A stretch of DNA of 64,000 nt from Methanomicrobiales archaeon. GTDB lineage: Archaea > Halobacteriota > Methanomicrobia > Methanomicrobiales > Methanospirillaceae. The notes beneath the pieces were generated by a model. That model was not told the origin of the DNA. It ran no database searches and was given only the letters and a program-made list of their open reading frames with translations. Positions 8,100 through 17,803 of this stretch are shown here, piece by piece; positions within the stretch are counted from its first letter, which is position 1, and each line of letters starts with the position of its first letter. Made by a program: the position numbers and the translations under genes. The stretch is taken from positions 1 through 64,000 of the forward strand of contig JALHCK010000008.1 of the NCBI GenBank assembly GCA_022841205.1, written 5' to 3'.

Positions 8100-9590
8100 A
8101 TGGTGAAATACAGGTGCAATGTCTGCAACGTCTTTGAGTATGACCCCTGGTATGGAAGCTCGATCACCGGGATCAAACCCGGAACTCAGGTAAAGGACTT
8201 TCCCGAAGACTGGAAGTGCCCGATCTGCTCTTCGGACAGCTCCCATCTTGTCTTGGTGCACGAAGAGAAACATCCCCGCCATATCGAGCTTGAAACAAAG
8301 ATCTGCCCGATATGCGGCCAGGAGATCATCACCCCGGTATCCGGGGAGGAGAAGAAGGATCTTGGGTCCTACCTTGGACCGTGGCGAAGAGAATCAGATA
8401 AATGGGAGGTGCACATGGAGGAGATCCACCTCATCTCCCGCACTGGTGAATCAATCATTGAACCGATGCGGACCCGGCTCCCGTTTATCTCGTGGGATGA
8501 TATCCTGTTTCGGGCGGCACAGATCGCGAAGATCCCGCTAAACAAGGATGTTCCGGTGAATACCCGCACAGTTATCGGACCTGAAGCAAAACAACCCATG
8601 GAAATTGGGATTCCAATCTATGTCACCCACATGTCTTTTGGAGCCCTATCACGGGAAGCGAAGCTTGCCCTTGCCACCGGGAGTGCTGCACTGCAGACGG
8701 CGATCGGATCCGGGGAGGGCGGAATCCTGCCCGAAGAGCGGGAGCTTGCTTACCGCTACATCTTCGAATATGTGCCGAACCGCTACAGTGTCACCGATCA
8801 AAATCTCCGGGATGCAGATGCCATCGAGATCAAGTTCGGCCAGTCAACTTCCCCGGGTCTCGGAGGTCATCTTCCGGCAGAGAAGGTGACTGCCGAGATT
8901 GCCGCCATCAGGGGCTACCCGGAAGGGACCGATATCACCAGTCCGGCCAGCTTTGACGACATCCGGAACCGGGAGGATCTTGCAGCCAAGATTGACTGGC
9001 TCCGGCAGAAGTCAGGGGGAAGGCCCATCGGTGTCAAGATCGCCGCCGGGCATATAGAGGCCGACCTCGAGGCCATCCTCTTCGCCGACCCTGACTTCAT
9101 CACCATCGATGGCAGGCCGGGTTCCACCGGCTCGGCTCCAAAATTCATCAAGGACGCGACCTCGGTGCCCACCATCTTTGCCCTCCACCGGGCACGGAAG
9201 TATCTCGATTCCCACGATTCTGCAGGCGTTTCGTTAATTGTCACCGGGGGCCTGCGTATCTCCACCGATTTTGCCAAAGCACTGGCAATGGGTGCCGACG
9301 CCGTTGCTATCGGGACAGCTGCCCTGATGGCCTGTGCCTGCCAGCAATACCGCCTTTGTGCGACCGGAAAGTGCCCGGTAGGGGTCACAACGCAGGACCA
9401 GGAACTCAGAAAACGGCTGGAGATCGCCATCTCGGCCCGGAAGCTCGAGCTCTTCCTCCGGGTCTGCACAAAGGAGCTTGAGGATATCGCCCGGCTGACC
9501 GGAAACAACGATATTCATGCCCTCCGGGTGAGCGATCTCTGCACTGTAAACTCGGAGATATCGGACTACACAGATATCGAGCACGTATGA
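8100..9590 (+). CDS. Rubredoxin-fused FMN glutamate synthase-like protein
   Basis: A 496-residue fusion. Residues 1-50 form a rubredoxin domain with CNVC (residues 6-9) and CPIC (40-43) for one iron. A second small CPICG knuckle follows near residue 66. Residues from about 110 onward are the FMN-binding glutamate synthase central domain, with GEGGILPEE, GQSTSPGLGGHLP and KIAAGHIEAD. Near the C-terminus CQQYRLCATGKCPVG supplies the three cysteines typical of the glutamate synthase 3Fe-4S cluster. The glutaminase domain is absent, as in archaeal single-domain forms. The rubredoxin probably feeds electrons to the FMN/Fe-S core in place of a separate small subunit. Whether the product is glutamate or another reduced compound is not shown. 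Start chosen at ATG 8100 from the TATA box position. Confidence 0.85.
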   Translation: MVKYRCNVCNVFEYDPWYGSSITGIKPGTQVKDFPEDWKCPICSSDSSHLVLVHEEKHPRHIELETKICPICGQEIITPVSGEEKKDLGSYLGPWRRESDKWEVHMEEIHLISRTGESIIEPMRTRLPFISWDDILFRAAQIAKIPLNKDVPVNTRTVIGPEAKQPMEIGIPIYVTHMSFGALSREAKLALATGSAALQTAIGSGEGGILPEERELAYRYIFEYVPNRYSVTDQNLRDADAIEIKFGQSTSPGLGGHLPAEKVTAEIAAIRGYPEGTDITSPASFDDIRNREDLAAKIDWLRQKSGGRPIGVKIAAGHIEADLEAILFADPDFITIDGRPGSTGSAPKFIKDATSVPTIFALHRARKYLDSHDSAGVSLIVTGGLRISTDFAKALAMGADAVAIGTAALMACACQQYRLCATGKCPVGVTTQDQELRKRLEIAISARKLELFLRVCTKELEDIARLTGNNDIHALRVSDLCTVNSEISDYTDIEHV

Positions 9591-9648
9591 AGAACCGGTT
9601 ATACAGACAGAGTCAGGTCCTAAGAAAAGGTAGGGGGGAACAATCCGG

Positions 9649-12060
9649 TCAGGGAGCCCCTGCCCGGTATTCTTTCATGGTTTCTGCCATCTCCTCAAGC
9701 CTCCTGTCGACCAGATAGTTGACCGTCCCCTCCTCGTAACTGCCATCTGGTTGCCTTGTCCCGGCCTTCACTCCTGTAAGAACTTCGATGCCTTCATCGA
9801 TGGTCCTTACGGGGTAGATGGAAAACTTCCCTGCCTGCGCTGCTTCGAGTATTTCTTCCTTGAGCATCAGGTTCTGGACGTTGCTTGCCGGGATCATGGC
9901 CCCCTGCTTCCCTGTCAGCCCTTTCGCCTTGCAGACCTCGAAGAATCCCTCGAGTTTCTCGTTCACTCCTCCGATAGCCTGAACTTCGCCGGCCTGGTTC
10001 ACCGACCCGGTTACAGCGATGGCCTGGTTGATCGGGAGGCCGGAAAGCGCGGAGAGAATGGCATAGAGCTCCGTGCTTGAAGCACTATCGCCTTCGACGC
10101 CTTCGTAACTCTGTTCAAAGACGAGCCGGGCTGAAAGCGAGAGAGGCTTGTCCTGTGCATACCTGGCGTTCAGGAAACCGGAGAGGATGAGTACCCCCTT
10201 GGTATGGATCGGCCCACCCATGGCTGCCTCACGCTCGATATCCATGATCCCACCCCTGCCTGTCCCGACCGTAGCTGTTACCCGGGAAGGCCGCCCGAAC
10301 GCGATGTCCCCAAGTCCGATCACTGAGAGGCCGTTGACCTGGCCGATCTTCTCGCCTTCGGTCTCGATCAGGAAGATCCCCTTTGTGATATATTCCTGGA
10401 TCTTTTCCTGGATCAGGTTAGAGCGATAGATCTTCGTTTCGATGGCTTTAACGATATGCAGGTCACTGGTATATTCGGAACCATCCTGTTCTGCATAGAA
10501 GCTTGCCTCCCGGATGATATCGGACACGTGCGAGAACCTGGTGGTAAGCTTGTTCTGGTCTTCCGCCAGCCGCGATCCGTATTCGATTACCCGGGCAACC
10601 GCCGAGCTATCAAGGTGGTGGAGGCTTCCCTCCTCGCAGAGGCTGCAGATAAAGGAAGCATAATTCCTGATATTTTCATCGTTCCTGTCCATGGTGGTGT
10701 CGAAATCTGCCCGGACCTTGAAGAGCTCGAAGAAGTCCGGATCCTGTGTTGATAGTATCTGATAAATCTGGGGAGTTCCGATGATGATCACTTTTACCGA
10801 GATGGGGATCGGCTCGGGCTTGATCCCCTTGGTGGAGATGAACCCCATCCGCTCCCCAGGCTCCTCCACGCTGACTTCACCGGTTTTGAGCGCTGTCTTG
10901 AGGCCGTCCCAGGAAAAGGGGTTGCGGAAGAGATCCTCTGCCATCAATACCAGGAACCCGCCGTTTGCGTTATGGATCGAACCCGGCCTGATCATGGTGA
11001 AATCGGTGGTCACCACTCCATACTGGACCTCCTTTTCGATCTTGCCAAGCAGGTTCTGGTATGAAGGGTTCTGCTCGTAGATAACCGGCGCCCCGCCACT
11101 TCCGGAGGCATCCACGATAACGTTGACCTCGTACTTGCGAAAGGCAAGATCTCGGATCATGGGGAACTGGGGCGGCATCTGCTGCTGGGGAGGCTCAGGC
11201 ATGAACTGGGGGAGGTTTTCCACGATGTCCTTTTGCACAGCTTCAATATAGGCCCCGATCTCATCGATCTTTTCATACTTGTCGTTGAGAGCGGCGATAC
11301 GGCGGCCGATCGCGGTAAGTGCAACCTCGCGGTTGAGCTTTTCGATCGCTTCACCACCTTCCTGGTCAAGGTCACGCAGCTGCCGGAAGGTGTTCCTGAG
11401 CTCAACCATCAGCTCTTCCTTGTTCTTCTGGTAAACGGCGTGGGTTTCAGGGGGCAGGCCCACGAACTCTTCCTGCTGGTACGGCTCGCCGCTTTTTTTC
11501 AGGGGGATGGTAAGCAGCCCCTGTGGTCCCGGCTGGATGAGGAAACTTTTCTCCCGTGCCACTTCATCAATGTGGGCGAGCAACCGGGCTTTCTGTTCCT
11601 CGATCCCACTGATGGCGGCATCACGGCGGTTCACATAGTCCTCACTCTCGAAGACCTTGGGGAGGAACCGTTTTGCCTCGTCAATGAAGGCATCCATGTC
11701 ATCTTTGAACTGTTTCCCCATCCCTGGTGGGAGCCGGATGGCATTCGGCTCATAGGGATTCTGATAGTTATTGACGTAAATCCAGTCGTTTCCTTGCGGC
11801 TTTTTCTTTGCCAGTTCATCGAGAAACTTTTTCACGGAGGATTTTCTCCCGGTGCCGTACATGCCGGAGGCATAGACATTGAACCCTTTCTCTTCGATAT
11901 TCAACCCGAAGGTGAGAGCAGAAAGAGCCCGTTTCTGGCCGACGATCTCTTCCAGTGGCTTCAGTTCACGGGTGTTCTTGCAATCGAGGAGCGAGGTGTC
12001 AAACCGGTTCCGGTACTGTTCGAGGGGTAGTTTGGCAACCATGGCTTCATACAACTCCAC
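9649..12060 (-). CDS. Lon-type ATP-dependent protease (LonC/AAA_32 type)
   Basis: An 803-residue soluble ATP-dependent protease. The N-terminal AAA part has an altered P-loop, GMYGTGRKS near residue 65, as is usual in the LonC-like group, followed by a charged helical region (about 140-290) and a second AAA block with NGGFLVLMAEDLF. The C-terminal Lon protease domain carries the catalytic serine in EGDSASS and the lysine in GGVNEKLEGF. No membrane segment is present, unlike classical archaeal LonB. The start is GTG 12060, or ATG 12042 six codons later. A TATA-like box at 12081-12096 supports a very short leader. It diverges from an M1 aminopeptidase, so the two may share a control region for protein breakdown. 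Confidence 0.85.
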   Translation of the reverse strand: MELYEAMVAKLPLEQYRNRFDTSLLDCKNTRELKPLEEIVGQKRALSALTFGLNIEEKGFNVYASGMYGTGRKSSVKKFLDELAKKKPQGNDWIYVNNYQNPYEPNAIRLPPGMGKQFKDDMDAFIDEAKRFLPKVFESEDYVNRRDAAISGIEEQKARLLAHIDEVAREKSFLIQPGPQGLLTIPLKKSGEPYQQEEFVGLPPETHAVYQKNKEELMVELRNTFRQLRDLDQEGGEAIEKLNREVALTAIGRRIAALNDKYEKIDEIGAYIEAVQKDIVENLPQFMPEPPQQQMPPQFPMIRDLAFRKYEVNVIVDASGSGGAPVIYEQNPSYQNLLGKIEKEVQYGVVTTDFTMIRPGSIHNANGGFLVLMAEDLFRNPFSWDGLKTALKTGEVSVEEPGERMGFISTKGIKPEPIPISVKVIIIGTPQIYQILSTQDPDFFELFKVRADFDTTMDRNDENIRNYASFICSLCEEGSLHHLDSSAVARVIEYGSRLAEDQNKLTTRFSHVSDIIREASFYAEQDGSEYTSDLHIVKAIETKIYRSNLIQEKIQEYITKGIFLIETEGEKIGQVNGLSVIGLGDIAFGRPSRVTATVGTGRGGIMDIEREAAMGGPIHTKGVLILSGFLNARYAQDKPLSLSARLVFEQSYEGVEGDSASSTELYAILSALSGLPINQAIAVTGSVNQAGEVQAIGGVNEKLEGFFEVCKAKGLTGKQGAMIPASNVQNLMLKEEILEAAQAGKFSIYPVRTIDEGIEVLTGVKAGTRQPDGSYEEGTVNYLVDRRLEEMAETMKEYRAGAP

Positions 12061-12080
12061 TTGTCAGCCATTGGTATCAG

Positions 12081-12096
12081 GGTATATCTTTTTATC
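12081..12096 (-). promoter_or_regulatory. TATA box of the Lon-type protease gene
   Basis: Read on the minus strand the sequence is ataaaaagatatacc, centred about 25-30 bases before GTG 12060. It predicts a leaderless or nearly leaderless mRNA. Confidence 0.45.
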
Positions 12097-12219
12097 CCCT
12101 GAAGGGAAGAGGATTGACAGATGAAGGCCCGGACAGCATTACTTTTTGTCCAAGGCTATACTATCAGATAATGAGCATGCCCCGTACCATTCCGGTGGGA
12201 GGGCATCTGGTGGTGGATC

Positions 12220-15060
12220 ATGGCTTTGCAGGAAGAATCGCGTCTTTTCCGATACTATCCCGCCGATTTCGGCGAACTGACGGTGCGGGTCGTCCACATG
12301 GATCTCGTTTTTGATATCCATGACCAGTACACGAGAGCGACATCGGTGCTTACCGCGGAGGTGCTAAAAAAGCCTGTCCGGGAGCTTGTGCTGAATGCAA
12401 ACGACCTCGAGATCCTTGCGGTATCCTGCGATACCGCAGCAGTTAATACGGAATACCTCCGCGATCGAAACCTCCTCCGCATCCAGTTCGACCGGGAACT
12501 CTCTCCAAAGAGCCGCTTTTCCATCAGGACCGAGACAATCTGCCACCCGACCGATCATATCCTCGAAGGTCTCTACTACGATCGTACACCTGAGGGGGCT
12601 CCCCCAACCCAGATCTCTCAGTGCCAGCAGTGGGGATTCCAACGGATTGTTCCCTGCATCGATGATATGACTGCCAAGTGCACATACACCACAACCATCA
12701 TCGCCGATGAGCGCTACACGAACCTCCTCTCGAACGGGGACATCTCCATCCCCCGCCACCCGTCCGGCCCGGGACGGGTGAGCATCACCTACGACAACAC
12801 CGTCACCCCGATGGCACCCTACCTTTTCTTCCTCTGCGCCGGCACGTACGACACCTTCACCCGGGAATTCGAGTACCCGGATGGTGAGCAGTTCCGGCTC
12901 GAATTACTGGTCCCGCCGGGAGCGGATCCCGTTGTTGCAGGATGTGCGCTGGAGGTGCTTGCCGACGCTATCCTCTGGGTCTACCTCTTTACCGGGCCGG
13001 GAAGCTTACGCCAGACACGGGAAAAAGAGGAGATTCATGCCCTCGTAAAGGAGCGGGACCGGTTGAAGGATGATCGGGGAGATGCGAAAAGACTGGGGGA
13101 GATCCGGGAAAGACTTCGCAAACTGTCGGCAGCTATTGTTCCCGGATACCGGTATACCGGCACGGTATACCGGGAGATAGGTATGCAGAACTCCGACTTT
13201 GGCGGCATGGAGAATGTTGGGAATACAACGATTACCATGAACCGGATCATGCCCTACTCCCAGATGACCGATCCGGCATTCGAATACATGGTCCGGGTCA
13301 AGGTACACGAGTTCTACCACAACCTGAACGGGTCCGAAGTGACCGGCATGACGCCGTTTGAACTCTGGCTCAACGAGGCGGTGACGGCATTCATGGAGAA
13401 CCGGTACCATGCCCGGCTCTTTGGCGAAGAGTACTCCCGGCTCGGGACTGTACTCGGCCTGCTTGCACCCTCGACCGGTACCTTCGCGCTCGATGCCGGG
13501 GCAGCATCGCTTCCGATCGAGCCTGACGGTTTCAACGATCCAAACGACCTGATCACCGGCATCACCTATGTCAAGGCCGCGGAATTTGTACGTATGATCG
13601 AGACTCTCATGGGAACGGAGCAGTTTGCCATGGGACTCGACCGTTACCATACCCGGTACCGGCATGGGAATGCCACCTGGCAGCAGTGGATCTCCGCCAT
13701 GGAAGGGGAGTCAGGGCAGGATTTCTCTGGTATGGCCAGGGTCTGGTTGAAACAGACCGGCTTTCCCATTGTCACGGTGTCAGGGGAGTATGACGGGGAG
13801 CACCGGAGATACCGGATGAACCTGCGCCAGGTCGTCCGCGGGAACGCTGCTCCATGGCCCCTGCCCTTCCGGGCTGCCCTGGTAAACAGCGAAGGCCATG
13901 ACCTTGCCGAAACTCAAATCCGCCTTGAGGATATGGAGGGAGAGATTGTGTTCGAAAACGTGGATCAACCGGCGTTCCTCTCCCTGAACCGGGAATACTC
14001 GTTTTATGGCAGGGTGGAGAACGAAGCTGACCCGGCAGCGCTTTTCCTCCAGGCAGAACTCGACAGCGACGCGGTGAACCGGTTCATCGCCCTCTTCCGG
14101 CTTACCGAACAAGAGATCATCCGCCTCATCGATAACCCTGCCGAAACGCCCTCGGATGAATACCTGGACCTGTATTTCCGCCTTCTCTCCAACCGGGAAC
14201 GATCCCGGCTCATGGGGGGGTTGCCCCTGACCCTGTATGACACGGTCGATTCCCCGGAGTATGCCCACCGATACAGGGCACTCTATGACGCACGTAAGCA
14301 CATTGAGACTGCACTTGCTAACCGTTACGGAAAGGAGCTCAGGGGACTCTATGAATCACTCCATCCGGCGCTTCCGCTCACTGCCCCGATGGAAATCCAG
14401 GTTCCGGCCATCAAGGAGCGGCAGATCCGGAACATCTGCCTCTCCCTCCTCGCGACCCTGGATACACCGGAAATTCAAACCCTGGTGCGTTCGCAGCTCG
14501 AGAAAGGGGAGGTTGCCACCGACCGGCTGCGGGCCTTCTCCCTTTACCTGCAGAGCACCGCCCCCGACCGACTGGAAGTGATGGAAGCAGCAGGGAGGCA
14601 GGCGTCTCTCCATCCCGTATCGTGGGAGGCTTTCCTGGCCGCGGTCGGGGGGTGTTCGGCCCTGGATGCCGTTATACTGGTCCGCAAGGCAGCGAGATTA
14701 CCCTGGTTCAGGATAGAACAGGTCAACGATCACCGGGCGCTGTACGGATCATTTGCCGCCAACCGGAAGATCTCGCTCCAGACTGGGGAGGGGAGAGAAC
14801 TTCTTAAAGATGCCCTGCTCGCCCTCGCACCGGTAAACCAGAACTCGGTTGTATCCCTTCTCAGGGCCTTTGATGCCGTTGACCTGATGGAGGAAGAATA
14901 CCATCTCCCACTCATCGACATCCTCGTCACGGTCAGAAATCAGATCGATCCCGGCACATCCGCAGTTATCCACCATACCATCAGGCGCCTGCTCATGGGT
15001 GCTCCCGGGGCGGTCCATGCCTGGGAGTCCCTCCATGGGCCCCTCGCCGGGAAATCGTGA
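12220..15060 (+). CDS. M1 family zinc aminopeptidase
   Basis: A 946-residue cytoplasmic metallopeptidase that removes N-terminal residues from peptides. The exopeptidase motif is GGMEN near residue 328. The zinc site is HEFYH near residue 365 with the third ligand in LNEAVTAF about 19 residues later. A strongly charged, probably coiled insertion of about 35 residues (near 265-300) precedes the GxMEN strand. The long C-terminal region is helical, as in the ERAP/APN-type fold. The start at ATG 12220 has ggtgg just upstream. It faces away from the Lon-type protease gene and could finish degradation of Lon products (inference). Confidence 0.9.
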   Translation: MALQEESRLFRYYPADFGELTVRVVHMDLVFDIHDQYTRATSVLTAEVLKKPVRELVLNANDLEILAVSCDTAAVNTEYLRDRNLLRIQFDRELSPKSRFSIRTETICHPTDHILEGLYYDRTPEGAPPTQISQCQQWGFQRIVPCIDDMTAKCTYTTTIIADERYTNLLSNGDISIPRHPSGPGRVSITYDNTVTPMAPYLFFLCAGTYDTFTREFEYPDGEQFRLELLVPPGADPVVAGCALEVLADAILWVYLFTGPGSLRQTREKEEIHALVKERDRLKDDRGDAKRLGEIRERLRKLSAAIVPGYRYTGTVYREIGMQNSDFGGMENVGNTTITMNRIMPYSQMTDPAFEYMVRVKVHEFYHNLNGSEVTGMTPFELWLNEAVTAFMENRYHARLFGEEYSRLGTVLGLLAPSTGTFALDAGAASLPIEPDGFNDPNDLITGITYVKAAEFVRMIETLMGTEQFAMGLDRYHTRYRHGNATWQQWISAMEGESGQDFSGMARVWLKQTGFPIVTVSGEYDGEHRRYRMNLRQVVRGNAAPWPLPFRAALVNSEGHDLAETQIRLEDMEGEIVFENVDQPAFLSLNREYSFYGRVENEADPAALFLQAELDSDAVNRFIALFRLTEQEIIRLIDNPAETPSDEYLDLYFRLLSNRERSRLMGGLPLTLYDTVDSPEYAHRYRALYDARKHIETALANRYGKELRGLYESLHPALPLTAPMEIQVPAIKERQIRNICLSLLATLDTPEIQTLVRSQLEKGEVATDRLRAFSLYLQSTAPDRLEVMEAAGRQASLHPVSWEAFLAAVGGCSALDAVILVRKAARLPWFRIEQVNDHRALYGSFAANRKISLQTGEGRELLKDALLALAPVNQNSVVSLLRAFDAVDLMEEEYHLPLIDILVTVRNQIDPGTSAVIHHTIRRLLMGAPGAVHAWESLHGPLAGKS

Positions 15061-15079
15061 CTACGGGTAAGCCTCCCTT

Positions 15080-15370
15080 TTATTGCTCATTCGCCGGGGA
15101 TACGGCTTTCTCCCGTTTCCGGGACCACAGCTCGAGCCCGATCCCGGCTGTTATTCCGATAGCGCTCCCGAGGACGATGCCAGCACTCTCATCTCCGGCA
15201 ATAAAACCCAGCGGCAGCCAGAGGGCGAGTCCGACTGCAAGGCCAAATGCAAGGCCAATGCCTTTCCCAAGCGGTGTGCCGGGTGCAGTCAGTATCCTCC
15301 TGACCAGCAGCACCATGCAGAGCACGAGGAAGACGAGAATCAGGACTGAGAAGATGAGGGAGAACTCCAT
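15080..15370 (-). CDS. Small membrane protein of unknown function, 96 residues
   Basis: Three hydrophobic spans are visible: residues 4-24, 34-58 (rich in Gly and Leu) and 62-82. A short basic tail follows. No family is recognised. It is convergent with the aminopeptidase gene, with 19 bases between them. The glycine-rich spans suggest tight helix packing. Codon use is consistent with a real gene. Confidence 0.6.
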   Translation of the reverse strand: MEFSLIFSVLILVFLVLCMVLLVRRILTAPGTPLGKGIGLAFGLAVGLALWLPLGFIAGDESAGIVLGSAIGITAGIGLELWSRKREKAVSPANEQ

Positions 15371-16536
15371 GGTTGTGATATTGCTCGCAAAACAGGAAAA
15401 GAATTTTCATGGCAATGCAGAGCTTCGGATCATTCCCAGGAGAGGTCAGATATTTCGGTTCCCTGCCATGCTCGATTATAAAAAAGAAGTGGGGCCTGCC
15501 CCTCTGCAAGAGCAGGACGAAGCACCGATCCTCAGGTTTCCTGTTCCCGGAACAAGGCTTTATATGCCACCTGCCTCAAAACCGGGTTGATTGCCGGCAG
15601 GCGTCCCCTTTGCCTACCGGTCAGGTGCATGAAAGAGCGGCCTGTTCTATTCCCGTTGTGGTGCGGCAATGGCAGGATCGCCCCGTATGACCATCTGCAT
15701 GCCCGGTAACCCTTTGATAATTTTCCCAGGCGTACGACACCCCCTGTATGCGAGACCATGCCAGGTACGATCCTCCATCCTCATACACGTTTCCCGTCGA
15801 CCGGCCGGTCAATGGTTGTCCGGAGAGATCGGCCAGTGGGCGGGTGCATCGAATTTGGCTGCAGATACTCCCTATCTGGAGGGGCTGGTAGACGAAACCC
15901 GCTCTTCCTTGAAAGTAGGGGATTTTCGACTTTTACATGAGGGAGTAGGCATAAGAATATAGGGAGGAACACCAACTATTCTGATGCCTACGGGTCGTAG
16001 GGGTGCAGGCGGGCCGTCGCATGGTTCACCCAGGCCCCTACTGATGATTAGGTGTTCGTGAATGCCAATATTAATACCCTCCATAAATGTTCATCGCAGC
16101 AATTAATTCGCACCGTTTCTGGATACTGTTGGACGATTAGCGTCATCCGGAGGAGCAGGCATTAAACGATAGTTTTCTCATATATTATTCAGGCAATTTC
16201 GCATCAATGGGAGGAATAAACGGAAACCTTTTGTCTCAACAATTGTACCGGGCATAGATCTCAGGTTCAGCTTCCCGGAGCTTACAGATCACATTGAGGT
16301 TATCTGTGAAGCCGCCCGTGGTCCCTCTCGCAGATGCCTCTCACAACTCTCATCTTCCTGGTTAACTCCCTCTTATTCCTGGCTATTGTTAACTGTACGT
16401 TCGGAGTCTCCCTGAAAGGAACGGGAAAAGGAATGCGAGGGTTTCAGAGCGTTGTTGTTGGGGCAATTTGCGGCCACGATACCGGTTCCCTGGTCCTAGT
16501 ATAGGCTCGTGGAATTCTGGCATAGGTAATCGTCGT
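15371..16536. other. 1.17 kb region without a supported gene
   Basis: No frame has a protein-like sequence. A TATA-like ctttatatg at about 15558-15566 has no coding gene after it. A strongly structured segment lies at 15967-16057 and is listed separately. The rest may be non-coding RNA, regulatory DNA or decayed sequence. Confidence 0.4.
15967..16057. other. Nested inverted repeats with a competing hairpin
   Basis: Outer arms gaacacc (15967-15973) and ggtgttc (16051-16057) enclose inner arms gtagggg (15997-16003) and cccctac (16035-16041). An alternative hairpin, cctac (15987-15991) with gtagg (15997-16001), uses the same bases as the inner arm, so the two inner pairings exclude each other. 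This is visible in the sequence; a regulatory RNA or structured non-coding RNA is inference. The strand transcribed is not known. Confidence 0.4.
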
Positions 16537-17511
16537 TCAGGCCAGGAATAGGAATGCGATATAGATGATATAACCTCCAACCAGAATCCCCCCAAAAACC
16601 CGTATGAATGAGGGGCGGGCAATCATAAACGGGATAAGGCCGATGGAGAAGAGGCAGAGGGCCGCCAGGCTTCCATTTACAGGAACAGGGGTCGTGTGGC
16701 CAAGGGAATTGATCCCCCCGATGAAAAGCAGGTTGAAAATGTTGCTGCCAAGTATGTTTCCCATGGCAACACCGGGACTCTTTTTCATGGCGGCTACAAC
16801 CGAGGTCGCAAGCTCCGGAAGCGATGTCCCTAGAGCTACCATAGAAAGCCCGATGACCAGGGAGGAGATGTCAAATGCGAGTGCGATCTCCCCAGCACCG
16901 GTCAGGAGCAGGTGGGCACCGAGAATGACCGCCGCGAGCCCTCCCACGGTTAGCGCTAGAGGGTAGGGGATTTGTTCATCAGGGACGGGGTCAACCTCGG
17001 GCCCTGACCTCCAAAGCGAAAAGAGGATTGCGATAAATATTCCCAGAAACACTATCCCCGAGAGGGAATCGAGCACTCCCCGCATTGAGAACAGGATGAA
17101 AACCGCCGTGGCTGCAAGGACAATGAAGATCGTTTTGGCAACGTAACTCCGTGAGGTTACGTTGCAGCATGTTGCCGGCACCAATAAGGCGATCAGGCCG
17201 AGAACGAGGCCGATGTTGGCAATATTACTTCCCACGATGTTACCAAACCCGATACCGGCATCTCCACGGACGAACGCCTCGGTTGACACAACCAGTTCGG
17301 GGAGTGAGGTGCCAAAGGCAATGACCGTGAACCCGATGGTTGCCGGTGCAACTCCAAAACGGGTTGCGAGCCCTTCTGCCCCCCGGACTGCTACCGAGGC
17401 TCCTTTCAGGAGCAGTGCGAGGCCGATAATAAACAGGACAAAGGGGACGATCATGGAAATCTCTGGTTTTGGATACACCGTTACCTGCGTGCCCGCAGGC
17501 GTTCTGATCAT
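16537..17511 (-). CDS. Ca2+/cation antiporter, CaCA family (YrbG-like)
   Basis: A polytopic membrane exchanger of about 10 spans that likely swaps Na+ or H+ for Ca2+. The two inverted alpha repeats, which form the ion site, are plain: GFTVIAFGTSLPELVVS near residue 60 and GLSMVALGTSLPELATS near 225. Each includes the acidic residue needed for ion binding. An acidic loop lies between the halves. The start may be ATG 17511 (324 residues) or ATG 17454, which begins directly with the first membrane span. It is convergent with nothing and has its own promoter region shared with corA. Confidence 0.88.
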   Translation of the reverse strand: MIRTPAGTQVTVYPKPEISMIVPFVLFIIGLALLLKGASVAVRGAEGLATRFGVAPATIGFTVIAFGTSLPELVVSTEAFVRGDAGIGFGNIVGSNIANIGLVLGLIALLVPATCCNVTSRSYVAKTIFIVLAATAVFILFSMRGVLDSLSGIVFLGIFIAILFSLWRSGPEVDPVPDEQIPYPLALTVGGLAAVILGAHLLLTGAGEIALAFDISSLVIGLSMVALGTSLPELATSVVAAMKKSPGVAMGNILGSNIFNLLFIGGINSLGHTTPVPVNGSLAALCLFSIGLIPFMIARPSFIRVFGGILVGGYIIYIAFLFLA

Positions 17512-17803
17512 GGGTCGGAATGCTTAAAAAGAGGTATCAATTGCCACCAGGGCGAAAAACGAATCCGTCTTTCACGGGATCGCTCTTCTTCCCCAGTTAT
17601 GGGTGGAGAAGAGACACTCTCGAACTGGATCATCCAGGGGGTGTCCCCCTGCCGGACCATCCCCATCAATTCCCGGGCTGTATAGCCGGGAGACCTATGA
17701 CCGCGATCCTGATCGGTTAAGCCAGAAGTGTCAGGAACTACGTTATCTATCGCACAATCATTAACTGGCTCATTGTCCATACTGATTGATCAGAAGAACA
17801 CCC

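Noticed and set aside
15872..16084. Possible C/D box RNA (ctgatg repeats) or small protein near the nested inverted repeats
   Set aside because: The box order and spacing do not fit a C/D RNA, and the frame has no protein character.
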